Counted from the stretch's first letter, positions 18,879 to 28,302 are shown. The stretch is DNA of 64,000 nt from UBA6115 sp050953005 (GCA_050953005.1 JBMNLV010000004.1:257699-321698), one strand, 5' to 3'. The notes: generated from the letters alone by a model not told the origin. Made by a program: numbers and translations.

Positions 18879-18965
18879 CGTCCGCCCCTTCACCGCATAT
18901 CAATCATTCCGGGAAAACCGGCTGTGCGCCTGACCGCGTGTTTTTATAAAATTTTCACCCGCGTC

Positions 18966-18990
18966 GAACAAAACCCGCCTGCCATGCGTT
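18966..18990 (+). promoter_or_regulatory. Putative autoregulated ECF promoter
   Basis: GAAC (18966-18969) and CGTT (18987-18990) with 17 bases between fit the general ECF pattern (AAC in -35, CGT in -10). The same two elements and spacing survive at 16421-16445 in front of the orphan paralogue, which supports selection on this promoter. Confidence 0.55.
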
Positions 18991-19014
18991 TATACAAGTG
19001 AAGGGGGTGAAGGA

Positions 19015-19557
19015 ATGGACAGGAGCGACGCCGCGCAAAGCGCCCGGGAACGCCTGGAGGAATGGATCCGCCTGCACGGCGACAGGGTGCTGCGCGCGTG
19101 CTACCTGTGGCTGAAGGACGTCCAGCTGGCAGAGGACGCCATGCAGGAAACCTTCCTCAAGGCCTGGAAGGCGCTGCCCGAGTACGAGCAGCGCGCGCAG
19201 ATGTCCGACCTGGCCTTCCTTCTGCGCATCGCGGTCAACACCTGCCGCGATATGCGGCGCGGCTTCTGGTTTTCCCGGGTCAACCGCGCCGTCGCCCTGG
19301 AGGACCTGCCCCCCAGCCAATTGGGCGTGTGCGATGAGGACCGCAGCCTCTTCTTAAGCGTGACCCAGCTGCCCCTCAGGCACCGCCAGATCCTGATCTT
19401 ATACTATTACATCGGCCTGAACCTGCGCGAGTGCGCCCAGGCGCTTGGCATCCAGCCCTCCAGCGCGCACCACCGCCTCAAGCGCGCTGAAGCCTGCCTG
19501 AAAACCACGCTGGAAGGAGAGAAACCAAATGAAGCAAAAGCTCCGTCAAGCCATTGA
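19015..19557 (+). CDS. ECF-type RNA polymerase sigma factor
   Basis: The 180-residue protein has sigma region 2 (AEDAMQETFLKAWKAL, about 40-55, and DMRRGFWFSR) and region 4 (LRECAQALGIQPSSAHHRLK, about 142-161), with no region 1 or 3, as in extracytoplasmic-function factors. GAAGGGGGTGAAGGA precedes the ATG. It overlaps the downstream anti-sigma gene by 29 bases, the classic arrangement for a sigma factor and its membrane inhibitor. Its own promoter appears ECF-like, suggesting autoregulation. Target genes beyond its own operon and the orphan paralogue are unknown. Confidence 0.92.
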   Translation: MDRSDAAQSARERLEEWIRLHGDRVLRACYLWLKDVQLAEDAMQETFLKAWKALPEYEQRAQMSDLAFLLRIAVNTCRDMRRGFWFSRVNRAVALEDLPPSQLGVCDEDRSLFLSVTQLPLRHRQILILYYYIGLNLRECAQALGIQPSSAHHRLKRAEACLKTTLEGEKPNEAKAPSSH

Positions 19558-21934
19558 CAGCAACCTCTCCGGCCTGGTGGTCACGCAGGAGCACCGCCTG
19601 GCCATCCAACAGGCAATCGAAGGAGGTAAACCCATGAAACGCAAAATGTCCCTGGCGCTGGCAGTCACGCTGGCCCTGCTGCTGGTGGCCGCCGTGGCCC
19701 TTGCCGCGGTCATCCTGGGCGGCAAGGACGTGGTGGACCAGTTCATCACCCCCCTGGCCCGGAAAAACGACAGCCAGCGATTTACCAAAGAGGAAGTCGA
19801 CGAGGTGCTGGCCTTCGCCCGCGAGCACGGCATCGAGCTGGACGAGATTTCCCTGCGCAGCATCCAGGAAGAAGGCAGCTACTTCAAGGAGGAGCTGGCC
19901 ATGCTCTTCGCCAAGAAAGAGCTGGGCTTCTACCCCGGCGCCTGGAGCATCGCCGACCAGTACTGGTTTGGCGAGTTCTGGAACAGCATTGACCCGGACA
20001 TCATCAACTTCAATACCCTTCCCGGGGAGGGCGAGCTGAACCAGGACCAGATCGACGAAATCGCCGGGCAGCATATCCGCGAGATGACCGGCGCGGATTA
20101 TGACGTGTTCAACCCGGAGCGCTACCTGGTCAGCCGCAGCTTTACCGCCGTCCGGGAAAACCCCTGGTACATCCTGCGCGAATGGCAGCTGAACTTTGAG
20201 CCCCGCGTGCCGGACGCGCCCTTTATCAACATGGCCCTGACGCCGCAGGGCGAGGTCACTGATTACAGCGACAACCTGGACTATATCAACGATCCGGACC
20301 CCCAGATCCAGGCCGATCGCCTGCTTGGCCACTACGCCAGGAACCGCTCCGACATCTACGGCTCCTGGGACGCCTGGAGCCAGCAGGACTGGCAGGAACT
20401 CAGGGCCGGACTGGACGCCATCGGCCTGACCCCTGACCAGGCCGCCCGCGACGACCTTAAACACATCCTCAGCCAAACCTATACCCCGCCCGAGGGCGCC
20501 ATCACGCGTGAGCAGGCCGTTGACATCGCGGCCGGCGCGGTCAGCGGCCGCTTCAAGGCGGACAAAGCGGAGCTGCTGGACACCGCCCAGGGCAAGCTGC
20601 CGCCTGAGACGCAGGTGTACGCCATCTACCTGGAAGCGGGCGGCCGGCAGCGCTGGAAGGTCAGCTTTGAGCGCGACTACCTGGCGGAGATTGACGCGCT
20701 CAGCGGGCAGGTGATGGTCTGCGATGTCTATTCCCCCGGCAATGATTACTACCGCCGCTATATCCTCGATGACCTCCTGCCCGAGGACAAACGCGCCTAC
20801 GCCACGCCGCGGCCCACCATTGACTTTGACTACAGCTTGATGGAGGATGATACGCCCCTGCCCTTCACCCGGGACAACCCGGAACTGGCGCCGGCCTGGT
20901 ACTGGGAGCGCCTGCGGGGCCTGGGCTATACCACCAAAACCGCCGCCGGCATCATGGGCCGCCTGGACCGGGATTACGGCCCGGGAGACCGCTACTGGCC
21001 GGTGGAGTACCAATCCATGTACTATATGATCAACTACAAGCAGGACACCAAGCCCGGCGACGCTTTCCCCGGCATCCCCCATGAGAGCGACCTGCAGCAG
21101 GAAGAAGCCGTCGCCCTGGCGATGGACAGCGCCCTGGCCGCGGCGCGGGCGGAAGGCCGCGAGGTGCCCGAGGGGCTCAGGACCGTGACGGCCTTCACCT
21201 TCCACCTCTATGGCAGGGACAGCCGCACCTGGCAGATCGACCTGATCAACCTGGGCGACCCGCCGGTGGAGATCCGCCCGGATACCGATTTCGCCTATGT
21301 GAAAATTGACGCCATTACGGGCGAGCTGCTTGATGTCACCTTCCCCGACACCAAAAGCCGGGAGGCGGCCCCTGTCAGCTGCGGGGTCGACCCGGAGGGC
21401 CCCTGGTCGGCCATGGGCCCGGACATGCGCCCGCTGGCCTTTGCACACAAGGCGGCGCCCAAAGCCTTCTGGGACTGGATGGCTGAAAACTTCGGCGACC
21501 GCGGCACGGTGGAGCGCGCCGTCAACCAATGGATCGAGGAATACGGCGAGGACGACAGCTTCTGGCCGCTTCACGCCAAGGCGGTCACCCACCTGTGGCT
21601 GTATATGCCGGAAGTGGCGCAAACAGACCTGGAGCAGGGGCAGGTCACCATTTTAGGGCTGCCGCAGCCGGAGCACCTCACCCAGGAGCAGGCTGAGGCC
21701 CGCGCCTGGGAGCTGCTCAGGGAGGCCGGCAAGGATGTTTATACTCAGGAGGACTATGACGCAGTCCGGCTCAAGACGGCCTTCTTCTACAGCGCCATCT
21801 ACCCCAACGGCTGCGCCTGGCAGATCGAGTTCGCCGACCGGCGCAATGGTTTTGATACCTCCATTGGCGACGTCACCCTGGACGGCCTGACCGGCGAGCC
21901 CCTCACCGTCAGCGCCCAGCAAGGCAACGGCTGA
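19529..21934 (+). CDS. Membrane-anchored anti-sigma factor with extracellular PepSY/YcdB-like domains
   Basis: The 801-residue protein begins with a short cytoplasmic segment (about 1-38; KLRQAIDSNLSGL, HRLAIQQAIEGG), then one membrane helix (about 40-60, LALAVTLALLLVAAVALAAV) and a large external region with repeated YcdB/PepSY-like units. Its position overlapping the sigma gene makes it the likely inhibitor, holding the sigma factor at the membrane until an envelope signal acts. A perfect internal AAGGAGG and ATG (19634) lie exactly between the cytoplasmic segment and the helix, so a second, shorter product without the sigma-binding part could be made. A terminator-like hairpin follows. Confidence 0.8.
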   Translation: MKQKLRQAIDSNLSGLVVTQEHRLAIQQAIEGGKPMKRKMSLALAVTLALLLVAAVALAAVILGGKDVVDQFITPLARKNDSQRFTKEEVDEVLAFAREHGIELDEISLRSIQEEGSYFKEELAMLFAKKELGFYPGAWSIADQYWFGEFWNSIDPDIINFNTLPGEGELNQDQIDEIAGQHIREMTGADYDVFNPERYLVSRSFTAVRENPWYILREWQLNFEPRVPDAPFINMALTPQGEVTDYSDNLDYINDPDPQIQADRLLGHYARNRSDIYGSWDAWSQQDWQELRAGLDAIGLTPDQAARDDLKHILSQTYTPPEGAITREQAVDIAAGAVSGRFKADKAELLDTAQGKLPPETQVYAIYLEAGGRQRWKVSFERDYLAEIDALSGQVMVCDVYSPGNDYYRRYILDDLLPEDKRAYATPRPTIDFDYSLMEDDTPLPFTRDNPELAPAWYWERLRGLGYTTKTAAGIMGRLDRDYGPGDRYWPVEYQSMYYMINYKQDTKPGDAFPGIPHESDLQQEEAVALAMDSALAAARAEGREVPEGLRTVTAFTFHLYGRDSRTWQIDLINLGDPPVEIRPDTDFAYVKIDAITGELLDVTFPDTKSREAAPVSCGVDPEGPWSAMGPDMRPLAFAHKAAPKAFWDWMAENFGDRGTVERAVNQWIEEYGEDDSFWPLHAKAVTHLWLYMPEVAQTDLEQGQVTILGLPQPEHLTQEQAEARAWELLREAGKDVYTQEDYDAVRLKTAFFYSAIYPNGCAWQIEFADRRNGFDTSIGDVTLDGLTGEPLTVSAQQGNG

Positions 21935-21969
21935 CCACAAAACAAAAAACGCTTTGCATTTTCACCACG

Positions 21970-21998
21970 GGGGCTGCCGGAAAGCAGCCCCTGCCATT
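21970..21998 (+). terminator. Terminator-like hairpin after the anti-sigma gene
   Basis: GGGGCTGC (21970-21977), loop CGGAAA, GCAGCCCC (21984-21991), then TGCCATTTTG. It is the counterpart of the terminator at 18852 after the paralogue. Confidence 0.7.
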
Positions 21999-22125
21999 TT
22001 GTTATCATGATGTATATCAGACAATATGTAATGCCCCCGGGATTTGTAGAAACGAGGATTCACCTGTAAGATGAGTATGGAACTACTATCCACAGGGGTT
22101 ACCACATACAAATAGGAGACATTAC

Positions 22126-23253
22126 ATGGACCATTATAGCACACTTTACGTAGGAATGGATGTTCATCGGAACAGTTTTACTTTGGCACATTTTGCTTTG
22201 GATATGAAACAGCCGGACAGGCACCGTCCAGACAGACAATGATTACCGCCGAATCGTTGCCTATGTGCACCGTCTCAGGGAGAAGTATGGGCAGGAAACG
22301 CGGATCGGCTGCGGATATGAGGCAGGATGTCTGGGATACACGCTGTACCATCAGTTAACCAAAGCGAAGATTGAATGCATCATTCTGGCGCCCACCACGC
22401 TGCCGTCCCCGCGCGGCGGGAAGCGGGTCAAGACCGACGGACGCGATGCCGCAAATATCGCGCAATGCCTGGCATACGGAACTTACAGCCCCGTTCATGT
22501 TCCCAGCGCCGAGGATGAGCAAGTCAAGGAATTCATCCGAATGCGCAATGACCATTGCCAGATGCTCAAGAAGCTCAAACAGCAAATCCTGTCCTTTTGT
22601 CTGCGGCATGGATACCTGTACAGTGGGACGCGAAGCAACTGGACGCAGGGCGCATATGAAATGGCTGGATGCTTTGCAACCGGAAGGACTGCTGGGGGAT
22701 ACGCTGGAAGAATACCTGACCAGTTTTCGGTATCATCAAAACAAGCTGGAACGATTAGACAGACGCATTGAGGAGATCAGCAGGGAAGAAAGGTATCGGG
22801 AACCGGTTGGTCGGCTTTGCTGTCTGCTAGGCGTGAAACCCCTGACTGCGCTGTCCGTAGTGTCGGAGGTGAGCGATATGCATCGGTTTTCTACGGCGGA
22901 AAAGTTTGCGTCTTACCTGGGACTGGTTCCCTGCGAACATTCAAGCGGGAACAGTGTGCGGCGAGGGGGCATTACCAAAGCGGGCAATGTGCATGTGCGC
23001 GCCTTGCTGACGGAGGCGGCGCAAAGCTACACGCGGGGAAAAGTCGGTTACAAATCATCGGCTCTGAAAAAGCGGCAAAGCGGACAGAGCGAAACGGTGA
23101 TAGCCTATGCGGACAGAGCCAATGAACGGCTGAGAAGGAGGTACTATCAAATGACCCTTAGAGAACGGGAAGCGGGGCAATGTGGCGAAAACAGCCATCG
23201 CGCGGGAATTGGCCTGTTTTATGTGGGGACTATTGACCGATCATGTGGCATAG
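22126..23253 (+). pseudogene. IS110/IS1111 transposase, three frameshifts
   Basis: The start is MDHYSTLYVGMDVHRNS behind AATAGGAGA. Conserved parts survive in three frames: MDVH and TDGRDAANIAQ of the DEDD (RuvC-like) half, and the C-terminal half with LLGVKPLTALSV and HSSGNSVRRGGITKAGN, holding the catalytic Ser region. Frame changes are needed near 22215, 22650 and 23175; after the last, the protein ends CFMWGLLTDHVA at 23253. Three shifts in 1.1 kb imply real decay, unless the assembly is locally poor. This recombinase family uses a guide RNA to pair target and donor. Confidence 0.85.
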
Positions 23254-23619
23254 AGTTTAGTACCACAGCCCGTGAACGCAGTCAAGGCTGCTTCGCACCG
23301 CTGACGCGGCAAGGCCTTGACAGCATCCACAGGCTGAGGTAACGGTCACACAAGAGGATGCAGGGCATCCTCCGCGCCAAACGGCGCTACAACCACTGCT
23401 GAACAAAAAGCAGGAAGACCAACAAGGGTCGGGTGATCTGCGGTAATACTATGGCGGCACCTATGTGATCCCCGAAATCAGAGCGCAGCGCCCACGGCGA
23501 ACCATTGACCTGCGGTATCCAATCCGCGTATATCAGAATGGCCAAGGCCGGATTTGAATGAAAGGGCTTCTATACTTTTTGTTGAATATCTCATCACGGA
23601 TCATTCCCCCCTTGACAAA
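23254..23619 (+). ncRNA. Putative bridge/seek RNA region of the IS
   Basis: About 366 bases with no credible coding frame separate the transposase stop from the right inverted repeat. In IS1111-group elements the guide RNA is encoded on this side. Position and length fit; the fold and the guide loops were not computed. Because the transposase is broken, the RNA may be a relic. Confidence 0.45.
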
Positions 23620-23636
23620 GGGGCATTACATATCAG

Positions 23637-23749
23637 TAGTTACATTGATGAATGGAAGTATACCATATGAATTAGCGCAAGGTATGCTGATTCCCTTCGA
23701 TTATGAGCCGTGGTACAAAACGCTACAAATGAAAAAGGAGATGCATGAG
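23637..23749. other. Gap between IS right end and next gene
   Basis: About 110 bases of AT-rich DNA hold the putative promoter of the secreted-protein gene below; no clear -35/-10 pair was identified. Confidence 0.25.
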
Positions 23750-24389
23750 ATGATAAAGCTGCCGAAATGGTTGTTATTGCTCGCTTGTATGGTGTTCTCG
23801 TTTTTGCTGATGGCCCCGTTTGGAAGAGCTGACCAAATACTTGATTCTGTTGACAAAGAGAGTATAGAGATGATTCGAGCTTTGAATGATCACAGAAATA
23901 TCCGAAGCAGCAAGATTTTGAATATGGGTGACACTGAACGAGTCTATTATGTAGCTACTGAAGGTGAAGAGGATGTTTTTTGTATCCAAAGCAGACATAA
24001 GAATGGCGCATGGGAACGCGACATAGAAACATCCACATTATTGCCAAAAAAACAGCATGGAAACACCGAGAATAGAATATGACAATGATCAACGTGTGTA
24101 TATCACATACTATCCTGATGATGAGTTGAGTCTGTCCGTCTTCTCATATGCGTATACGCTGGTCTATGAAGCTCCGGTTTGGTATGTTGAAAGCGTTTCT
24201 TTCGGGAAACTTGATGAAAACTCTCAGCTTTTCAAGGCTACAATCATTAATTTGGCCACAGGAACCATTTCAACATACTCTTTCAATACCAAAACCGAAG
24301 AAATCGTCGCTTCCAGGGAAACCGCCGGCAATCATAAAAAAATTAAGGTAAGTGAGTTTGTTTTAAGCGATTTCATGAATGGAATTTAA
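23750..24389 (+). pseudogene. Small secreted protein, one frameshift
   Basis: The start at 23750 has AAGGAG 9 bases upstream and a signal peptide (MIKLPKWLLLLACMVFSFLL). The frame changes at a run of seven A (24046-24052); with six A the protein continues LLPKNSMETPRIEYDNDQ and ends at 24389, about 212 residues. The body has many aromatic and acidic residues and no family I recognise. The DNA is AT-richer than the window average, like the following gene, so both may have arrived together. Confidence 0.5.
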
Positions 24390-24471
24390 CGACAAGTCGC
24401 TTGAGGAAATAACAGGTGACCATAATAAACAAAAGAATCATCTGGATTGGAGCCTGGAAGGAAACAAAACA

Positions 24472-24525
24472 ATGAAGAAACTTGTGATTCTTTTTCAATT
24501 GCTTTTTCGGAGGTACAAATTATGA
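24472..24525 (+). other. Possible 17-codon leader ORF overlapping the next start
   Basis: GGAAGGAAAC precedes an ATG whose 17 codons read MKKLVILFQLLFRRYKL and stop in TGA at 24523-24525, overlapping the ATG at 24522. It may couple translation to the next gene, or be the degenerate start of an older signal peptide. Confidence 0.3.
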
Positions 24526-25409
24526 AAAGAATTTGTCTGCTTTTTCTGGCGGTGTCTGTTCTGATGCATGGCCCCTCATTGGTTGCTGAGGTTTCTACGG
24601 AAAAAGAGATTCGCTACCATGTTCAGCCTCACGTTATTACAGAAGAGATTCGTGAATTCTTTGGAGAAGATTTTACCGACCTGTTTTTCGGTTTTTGTGA
24701 CGCGCTGCTTAACGGGGATGACAGCTATGCGTGTCCGGATTCTCAAACTGAATTTGAGATTTGGAGAACTGCCGGCAGTTGTTTCCCAATCGCGGACAAA
24801 ATCGCATACGCGGATTTTCCTGTCGGGTCGCCGCGAAAACATCCCTCGGGTCAAGCGAAAATCATTTACCGCTATGATCGGGCAACCTGCCAAAGCCTGA
24901 TTAAAAGCTTTCAAATCCGGGTGGAAGACCTATTGAACGCTTCTCTGCCTGCGGCTTGCGGCGATGCGGAAAAAGCCCTGCGCCTGTATCGTTTTTTCGC
25001 CCGGGAATATCGCTATGATGATGAAATTCTCAACGATAGCAAACGGCGCCTTGAGGAAGGCGGCGCATACCGAACGATCATGACCGGGCAAGGCATCTGC
25101 TGGGAAATCGCGGCGGCTTATACCTACCTGTTGCTCCAAGCGGGGGTGGATGCGGGCATTTGCTGTGGAACACAAGAAAACGGGGACGTCCATGAGTGGA
25201 ATATCGTGAAGCTGGATGGAAAATATTACTATATTGATCCGACGTATGCTGTGTCATCGCCCGATACGCTGATAAAAAGCTTCCTTGCGATCACGGAAAC
25301 TGCAAATAGCGGCTCATTACATAGCCTGTCTCGCCTTTATGCTTTATCTGCGTCCATCCCTCTCCCCGCAGCAGCACCTCCACGCGGTCCCCTTTTGAAA
25401 GCGTCCTGA
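24522..25409 (+). CDS. Secreted transglutaminase-like cysteine protease-fold protein, 3' end rearranged
   Basis: The frame holds 295 residues, with a signal peptide (MKRICLLFLAVSVLMHG) and a transglutaminase-core domain: GQGICWEIAAAY (catalytic Cys), then DVHEWNIV (His) and YYYIDPTYA (Asp), the standard triad order. CGGAGG precedes the start. Such exported proteins may act as peptidases or crosslinkers on the wall. After about residue 263 (SFLAITETAN) the frame runs into the reverse complement of the convergent SH3 gene, for about 117 bases, ending in low-complexity residues. I infer that the natural C-terminus was lost by a rearrangement near 25,300. Confidence 0.75.
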   Translation: MKRICLLFLAVSVLMHGPSLVAEVSTEKEIRYHVQPHVITEEIREFFGEDFTDLFFGFCDALLNGDDSYACPDSQTEFEIWRTAGSCFPIADKIAYADFPVGSPRKHPSGQAKIIYRYDRATCQSLIKSFQIRVEDLLNASLPAACGDAEKALRLYRFFAREYRYDDEILNDSKRRLEEGGAYRTIMTGQGICWEIAAAYTYLLLQAGVDAGICCGTQENGDVHEWNIVKLDGKYYYIDPTYAVSSPDTLIKSFLAITETANSGSLHSLSRLYALSASIPLPAAAPPRGPLLKAS

Positions 25410-26727
25410 TCACCACAGCGGTCTTTCCCGGGGCTTCGCGCATGCGCACGCTGGATGATGCCTTCGCGCTGATGCCCAGCGTTTCAACGGGTTCCAATAC
25501 GCCGTCCTCGAAAATGGTCACCAGCCGGCCATCCCCTGTCAGGCAGAGAAACCTGTCCGGATAGTCGTCATCAATATTGAAATGCCCTTCAACCCCGACA
25601 ACGGTCAGGATCGTTCCGACCGGCATTGTCTCAGCTTCATCGCCGCTCCAGGAAGCGCGGTACGAACGCCCGTCATTGCCCGCGTGGAGGGGATATTTTG
25701 TGCGGACACGGGTGCAGCCGTTTACGACCTGCTGCGGCGCAAACGCCAGATACTGCATCTGAACAACCCCCGCATAGAGATTGCTGCCGGCTTCCCCCGT
25801 GATGAAAACGGAAGCCCAGTCATCCGTGTGGTTCACCACCTGCACCTGCGCTCCCGGGCATAGCTTGCAGGAAACGGAAGCGTCCTTGCTGGCGTAATTT
25901 CTCACGTTCAATCTGTTGAGCGGCTGGTCACTTGTCACTGTGGCGTATGTCCGGGCGTGGTCCGCCTGAGGGTCGAGGAAGCGGGCTTCGATAAACCCGC
26001 TGCCTGCCAGCTGCGCCATCTCGCCCACCATGGCCAGCACGGTCACCTGGTCGCCGTCATTCACCTGCCAATAGCAAAGCCCGTCGCTGTAACCCGTGGC
26101 GGAAGCGCTTCTCATGAGGATGCCGCCGCCCGTATATACGGTCCGCGTCAAAACATTGTCTATTCCCCATGTGTCTCTGCTGGCCTGGCTGTAACTCAGA
26201 GCTTTCACCTTCTGCAGGGCTGATTTCGGCATGAACCCCGATGATTCAAAGCCGCCCGTCACCACATAATAATCATCGCCGAACTCTCCGCACACCAAGG
26301 CCAGCGTTCCCCGCGCGTGGCGGGCGCCCAGATGCTTGTGGCCCGGTGTGGAATACAGCGGCGCGTCCTGTTGCGCCACTTCCGCCAGGAAAATGTCACA
26401 GGGCATCTGTGATTCGAGGGACGCGTCATTAACGCTTCCCTTATTCCACCCCTTTGGCAGCGCTTTTTCCGCTTTGTTCTGATTGAGCCAGACGGTATAC
26501 TCAGCCGTCAGATTGCATGAGTACAGGCCGTTCTTCGGCTCCAGCGAAAGGTCTGAATCATAGCCGTTGTAAATGATTCCCGCTTGTTTGCCGCCGCCGC
26601 TGCTCGTATAGACCGCGATACCGCGCCCCTCCGTCGCCACGGTCAGGGGGTTGCAGCCCGCAAATACAGCGGGGCATAGGAAGAACGCAAGCGCTGCCGC
26701 CAGCAGGAAAAGAATGATACGCTTCAT
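25291..26727 (-). CDS. Secreted protein with bacterial SH3 domains
   Basis: The 478-residue protein has a signal peptide (MKRIILFLLAAALAFFLC) behind AAGGAGG. At least two SH3b-like segments are visible: NRLNVRNYASKDASVS...LCPGAQVQVV about residue 270, and at the C-terminus SSVRMREAPGKTAVV...LSKGDRVEVL with GETGYVMSRYLQ. SH3b domains commonly bind peptidoglycan or metals. The N-terminal half contains further repeats of similar size with weaker matches. No catalytic domain is evident. Its last 119 bases overlap the convergent transglutaminase-like frame. Confidence 0.8.
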   Translation of the reverse strand: MKRIILFLLAAALAFFLCPAVFAGCNPLTVATEGRGIAVYTSSGGGKQAGIIYNGYDSDLSLEPKNGLYSCNLTAEYTVWLNQNKAEKALPKGWNKGSVNDASLESQMPCDIFLAEVAQQDAPLYSTPGHKHLGARHARGTLALVCGEFGDDYYVVTGGFESSGFMPKSALQKVKALSYSQASRDTWGIDNVLTRTVYTGGGILMRSASATGYSDGLCYWQVNDGDQVTVLAMVGEMAQLAGSGFIEARFLDPQADHARTYATVTSDQPLNRLNVRNYASKDASVSCKLCPGAQVQVVNHTDDWASVFITGEAGSNLYAGVVQMQYLAFAPQQVVNGCTRVRTKYPLHAGNDGRSYRASWSGDEAETMPVGTILTVVGVEGHFNIDDDYPDRFLCLTGDGRLVTIFEDGVLEPVETLGISAKASSSVRMREAPGKTAVVIRTLSKGDRVEVLLRGEGWTQIKHKGETGYVMSRYLQFP

Positions 26728-26885
26728 GAAAAAGCCTCCTTGCCCGGTTTATACATATATAACACGGTGCAATGGTTGTTTGTTGCATGAGCAGCATGCT
26801 TATCATTGGTAAAATAAAAAAGAAGGCCGTGGCAGACCCTGTTTTTGTTCATGGCGGCGTAAGCGGACAGAAAACCGCGGGAAAA

Positions 26886-28073
26886 TCACGCCAGAAGGCG
26901 GTAGCTCTCCTCCCCCAGGAGCCGGATCCCCTGGCTGATCTGATCCAGGGAGGGCATGGAATAATTAAGGCGGATGCCGTTGTGGGGGGCGTCAGGATCC
27001 GCCATGAAGGCGCTGCCGGGCACGGTGATCACCCCGCGCCGGGCCGCGGCGTCCACCAGGGGCAGGGCGTCCATCCCCTGCGGAAGGAACATCATGATGA
27101 ACAAACCGCCCTGGGGCTTGTTCCAGGTGATGGCAGGGTGCAGGTGGTCTCTCATCTCCTGGTCCATGCGCTGGCATTTCTGTTGATACAGGGCCCGGAT
27201 TTTTTCCAGATGGGCTTCATAGTCCCACTGGGTCAGCAGCTCATGGCAGACTTGCTGATACAGGGTGCAGGAGTGCACATCGGCGGACTGCTTGGCGATC
27301 TTGAACGCCGTGAACAGCGGCTTCGGCACCACCAGCCATCCCACCCTGAGGCCCGGGGCAAGGGTCTTGGAAAAGCTGCACATATACAGCACCCGGCCAT
27401 CCACGTCCATGGACTTGAGGCTGGGCAGCTTCTCCCCCTCAAAGCGGAGCTCGCCATAGGGATTGTCCTCCAGGATGGGGACATCATACCGCCGCGCCAG
27501 GGCATATACCGCGCGGCGGTTCTCCAGGCTGGCGCTGAAGCCCGTGGGGTTCTGGAAGGTGGGGATGGTATACAGCAGGCTGATCCGCTGGCCTTGAAGG
27601 GCTTCCTCCAGCAGGTTCAGGTCCATGCCTTCCCTGTCCATGGGCACGCCGACCAGCTTCCCGCCGTAAGCACGGAAAGCGTTCAGGCAGCCAACAAAGG
27701 AGGGGCTCTCCACCAGCACGCGGTCCCCCTCGTTCACCAGCAGCCGGGCTGTAAGGTCGGCGCACTGCTGGCCCCCTGAGAGGATGATCAATTCGTTGTT
27801 CTCAAAGCAGATGCCCTCCCGGTCGGCCAGATAGGCCTTCAGGGACGCCACCAGGTCCGGAAAGCCCTCAGAGATGCCGTAAGACAAGAGGGCCTTGCTG
27901 TTGTTTTCAAAGGCCGCCCGCACCCGCCTGGAAATCTCCTGGCTGGGGAAGGACAAAGGGTCCGGGCTGCCGCCGCCGAAAGAAATCATGCCCGGCTGGG
28001 CCGCTTTCTTCAGCAACTCGCGGATGATGGAGCCCCGGGCTCCCAGACTGCGGCTGGACAAGGCGATAGACAT
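26886..28073 (-). CDS. PLP-dependent aminotransferase, class I/II
   Basis: The protein is about 395 residues. It shows PLP fold type I blocks: ISFGGGSPDP near the start, SGGQQCADL, IPTFQNPTGFS, DNPYGELRF and the lysine motif CSFSKTLAPGLRVGW. These sequences are typical of the MocR-linked, 2-aminoadipate aminotransferase-like group, but without the regulator's DNA-binding domain. It moves amino groups between an amino acid and 2-oxoglutarate; exact donor unknown. ATG 28073 is chosen for AGGAGG 6 bases before it. It is divergent from PEP carboxykinase. Confidence 0.9.
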   Translation of the reverse strand: MSIALSSRSLGARGSIIRELLKKAAQPGMISFGGGSPDPLSFPSQEISRRVRAAFENNSKALLSYGISEGFPDLVASLKAYLADREGICFENNELIILSGGQQCADLTARLLVNEGDRVLVESPSFVGCLNAFRAYGGKLVGVPMDREGMDLNLLEEALQGQRISLLYTIPTFQNPTGFSASLENRRAVYALARRYDVPILEDNPYGELRFEGEKLPSLKSMDVDGRVLYMCSFSKTLAPGLRVGWLVVPKPLFTAFKIAKQSADVHSCTLYQQVCHELLTQWDYEAHLEKIRALYQQKCQRMDQEMRDHLHPAITWNKPQGGLFIMMFLPQGMDALPLVDAAARRGVITVPGSAFMADPDAPHNGIRLNYSMPSLDQISQGIRLLGEESYRLLA

Positions 28074-28108
28074 AGACTGCCTCCTGCAGCATGGAAATGG
28101 ATGGAATA

Positions 28109-28137
28109 GATATATCACAAAGCAGAACGGAATACAA
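28109..28137 (-). promoter_or_regulatory. Promoter of the aminotransferase gene
   Basis: On the minus strand TTGTAT (28137-28132) and TATATC (28114-28109) are 17 bases apart, about 35 bases before the start codon. Confidence 0.45.
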
Positions 28138-28162
28138 TAATATTCATTTTCATTGTATATTA

Positions 28163-28191
28163 TTGACTTGCCGCTGTGATGCGTTTACACT
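28163..28191 (+). promoter_or_regulatory. Promoter of the PEP carboxykinase gene
   Basis: TTGACT (28163-28168), 17 bases, TACACT (28186-28191): a good sigma-A type promoter, leaving a leader of about 105 bases before the start. Confidence 0.65.
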
Positions 28192-28302
28192 GCGTCCAGG
28201 CGGAAACGCCTCTGTTGTCGGCGCAAAACAAAGTTTTGTCTTCTTTGGCGGAAATCCCACCTCAAACGACAACGCATAATTACTCAAAGACAGGAAAAGG
28301 CA

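Larger units (their letters stand above)
22021..23636 (+). mobile_element. IS110 family, IS1111-type insertion sequence, decayed
   Basis: The element carries a DEDD transposase relic, subterminal 14-bp inverted repeats (ATATGTAATGCCCC at 22024-22037 and its exact complement at 23620-23633) and a long non-coding right part. The heptamer ATATCAG occurs just outside the left end (22014-22020) and at the right end (23630-23636), as expected for core sequences shared by target and donor. Subterminal repeats and right-side non-coding DNA are features of the IS1111 group. It inserted after the anti-sigma terminator without breaking a gene. Confidence 0.8.

Noticed and set aside
19478..21622. Minus-strand frame of about 714 codons opposite the anti-sigma gene
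   Set aside because: It mirrors the coding strand and a counterpart exists opposite the paralogue (16449-18122), as expected from shared codon bias.
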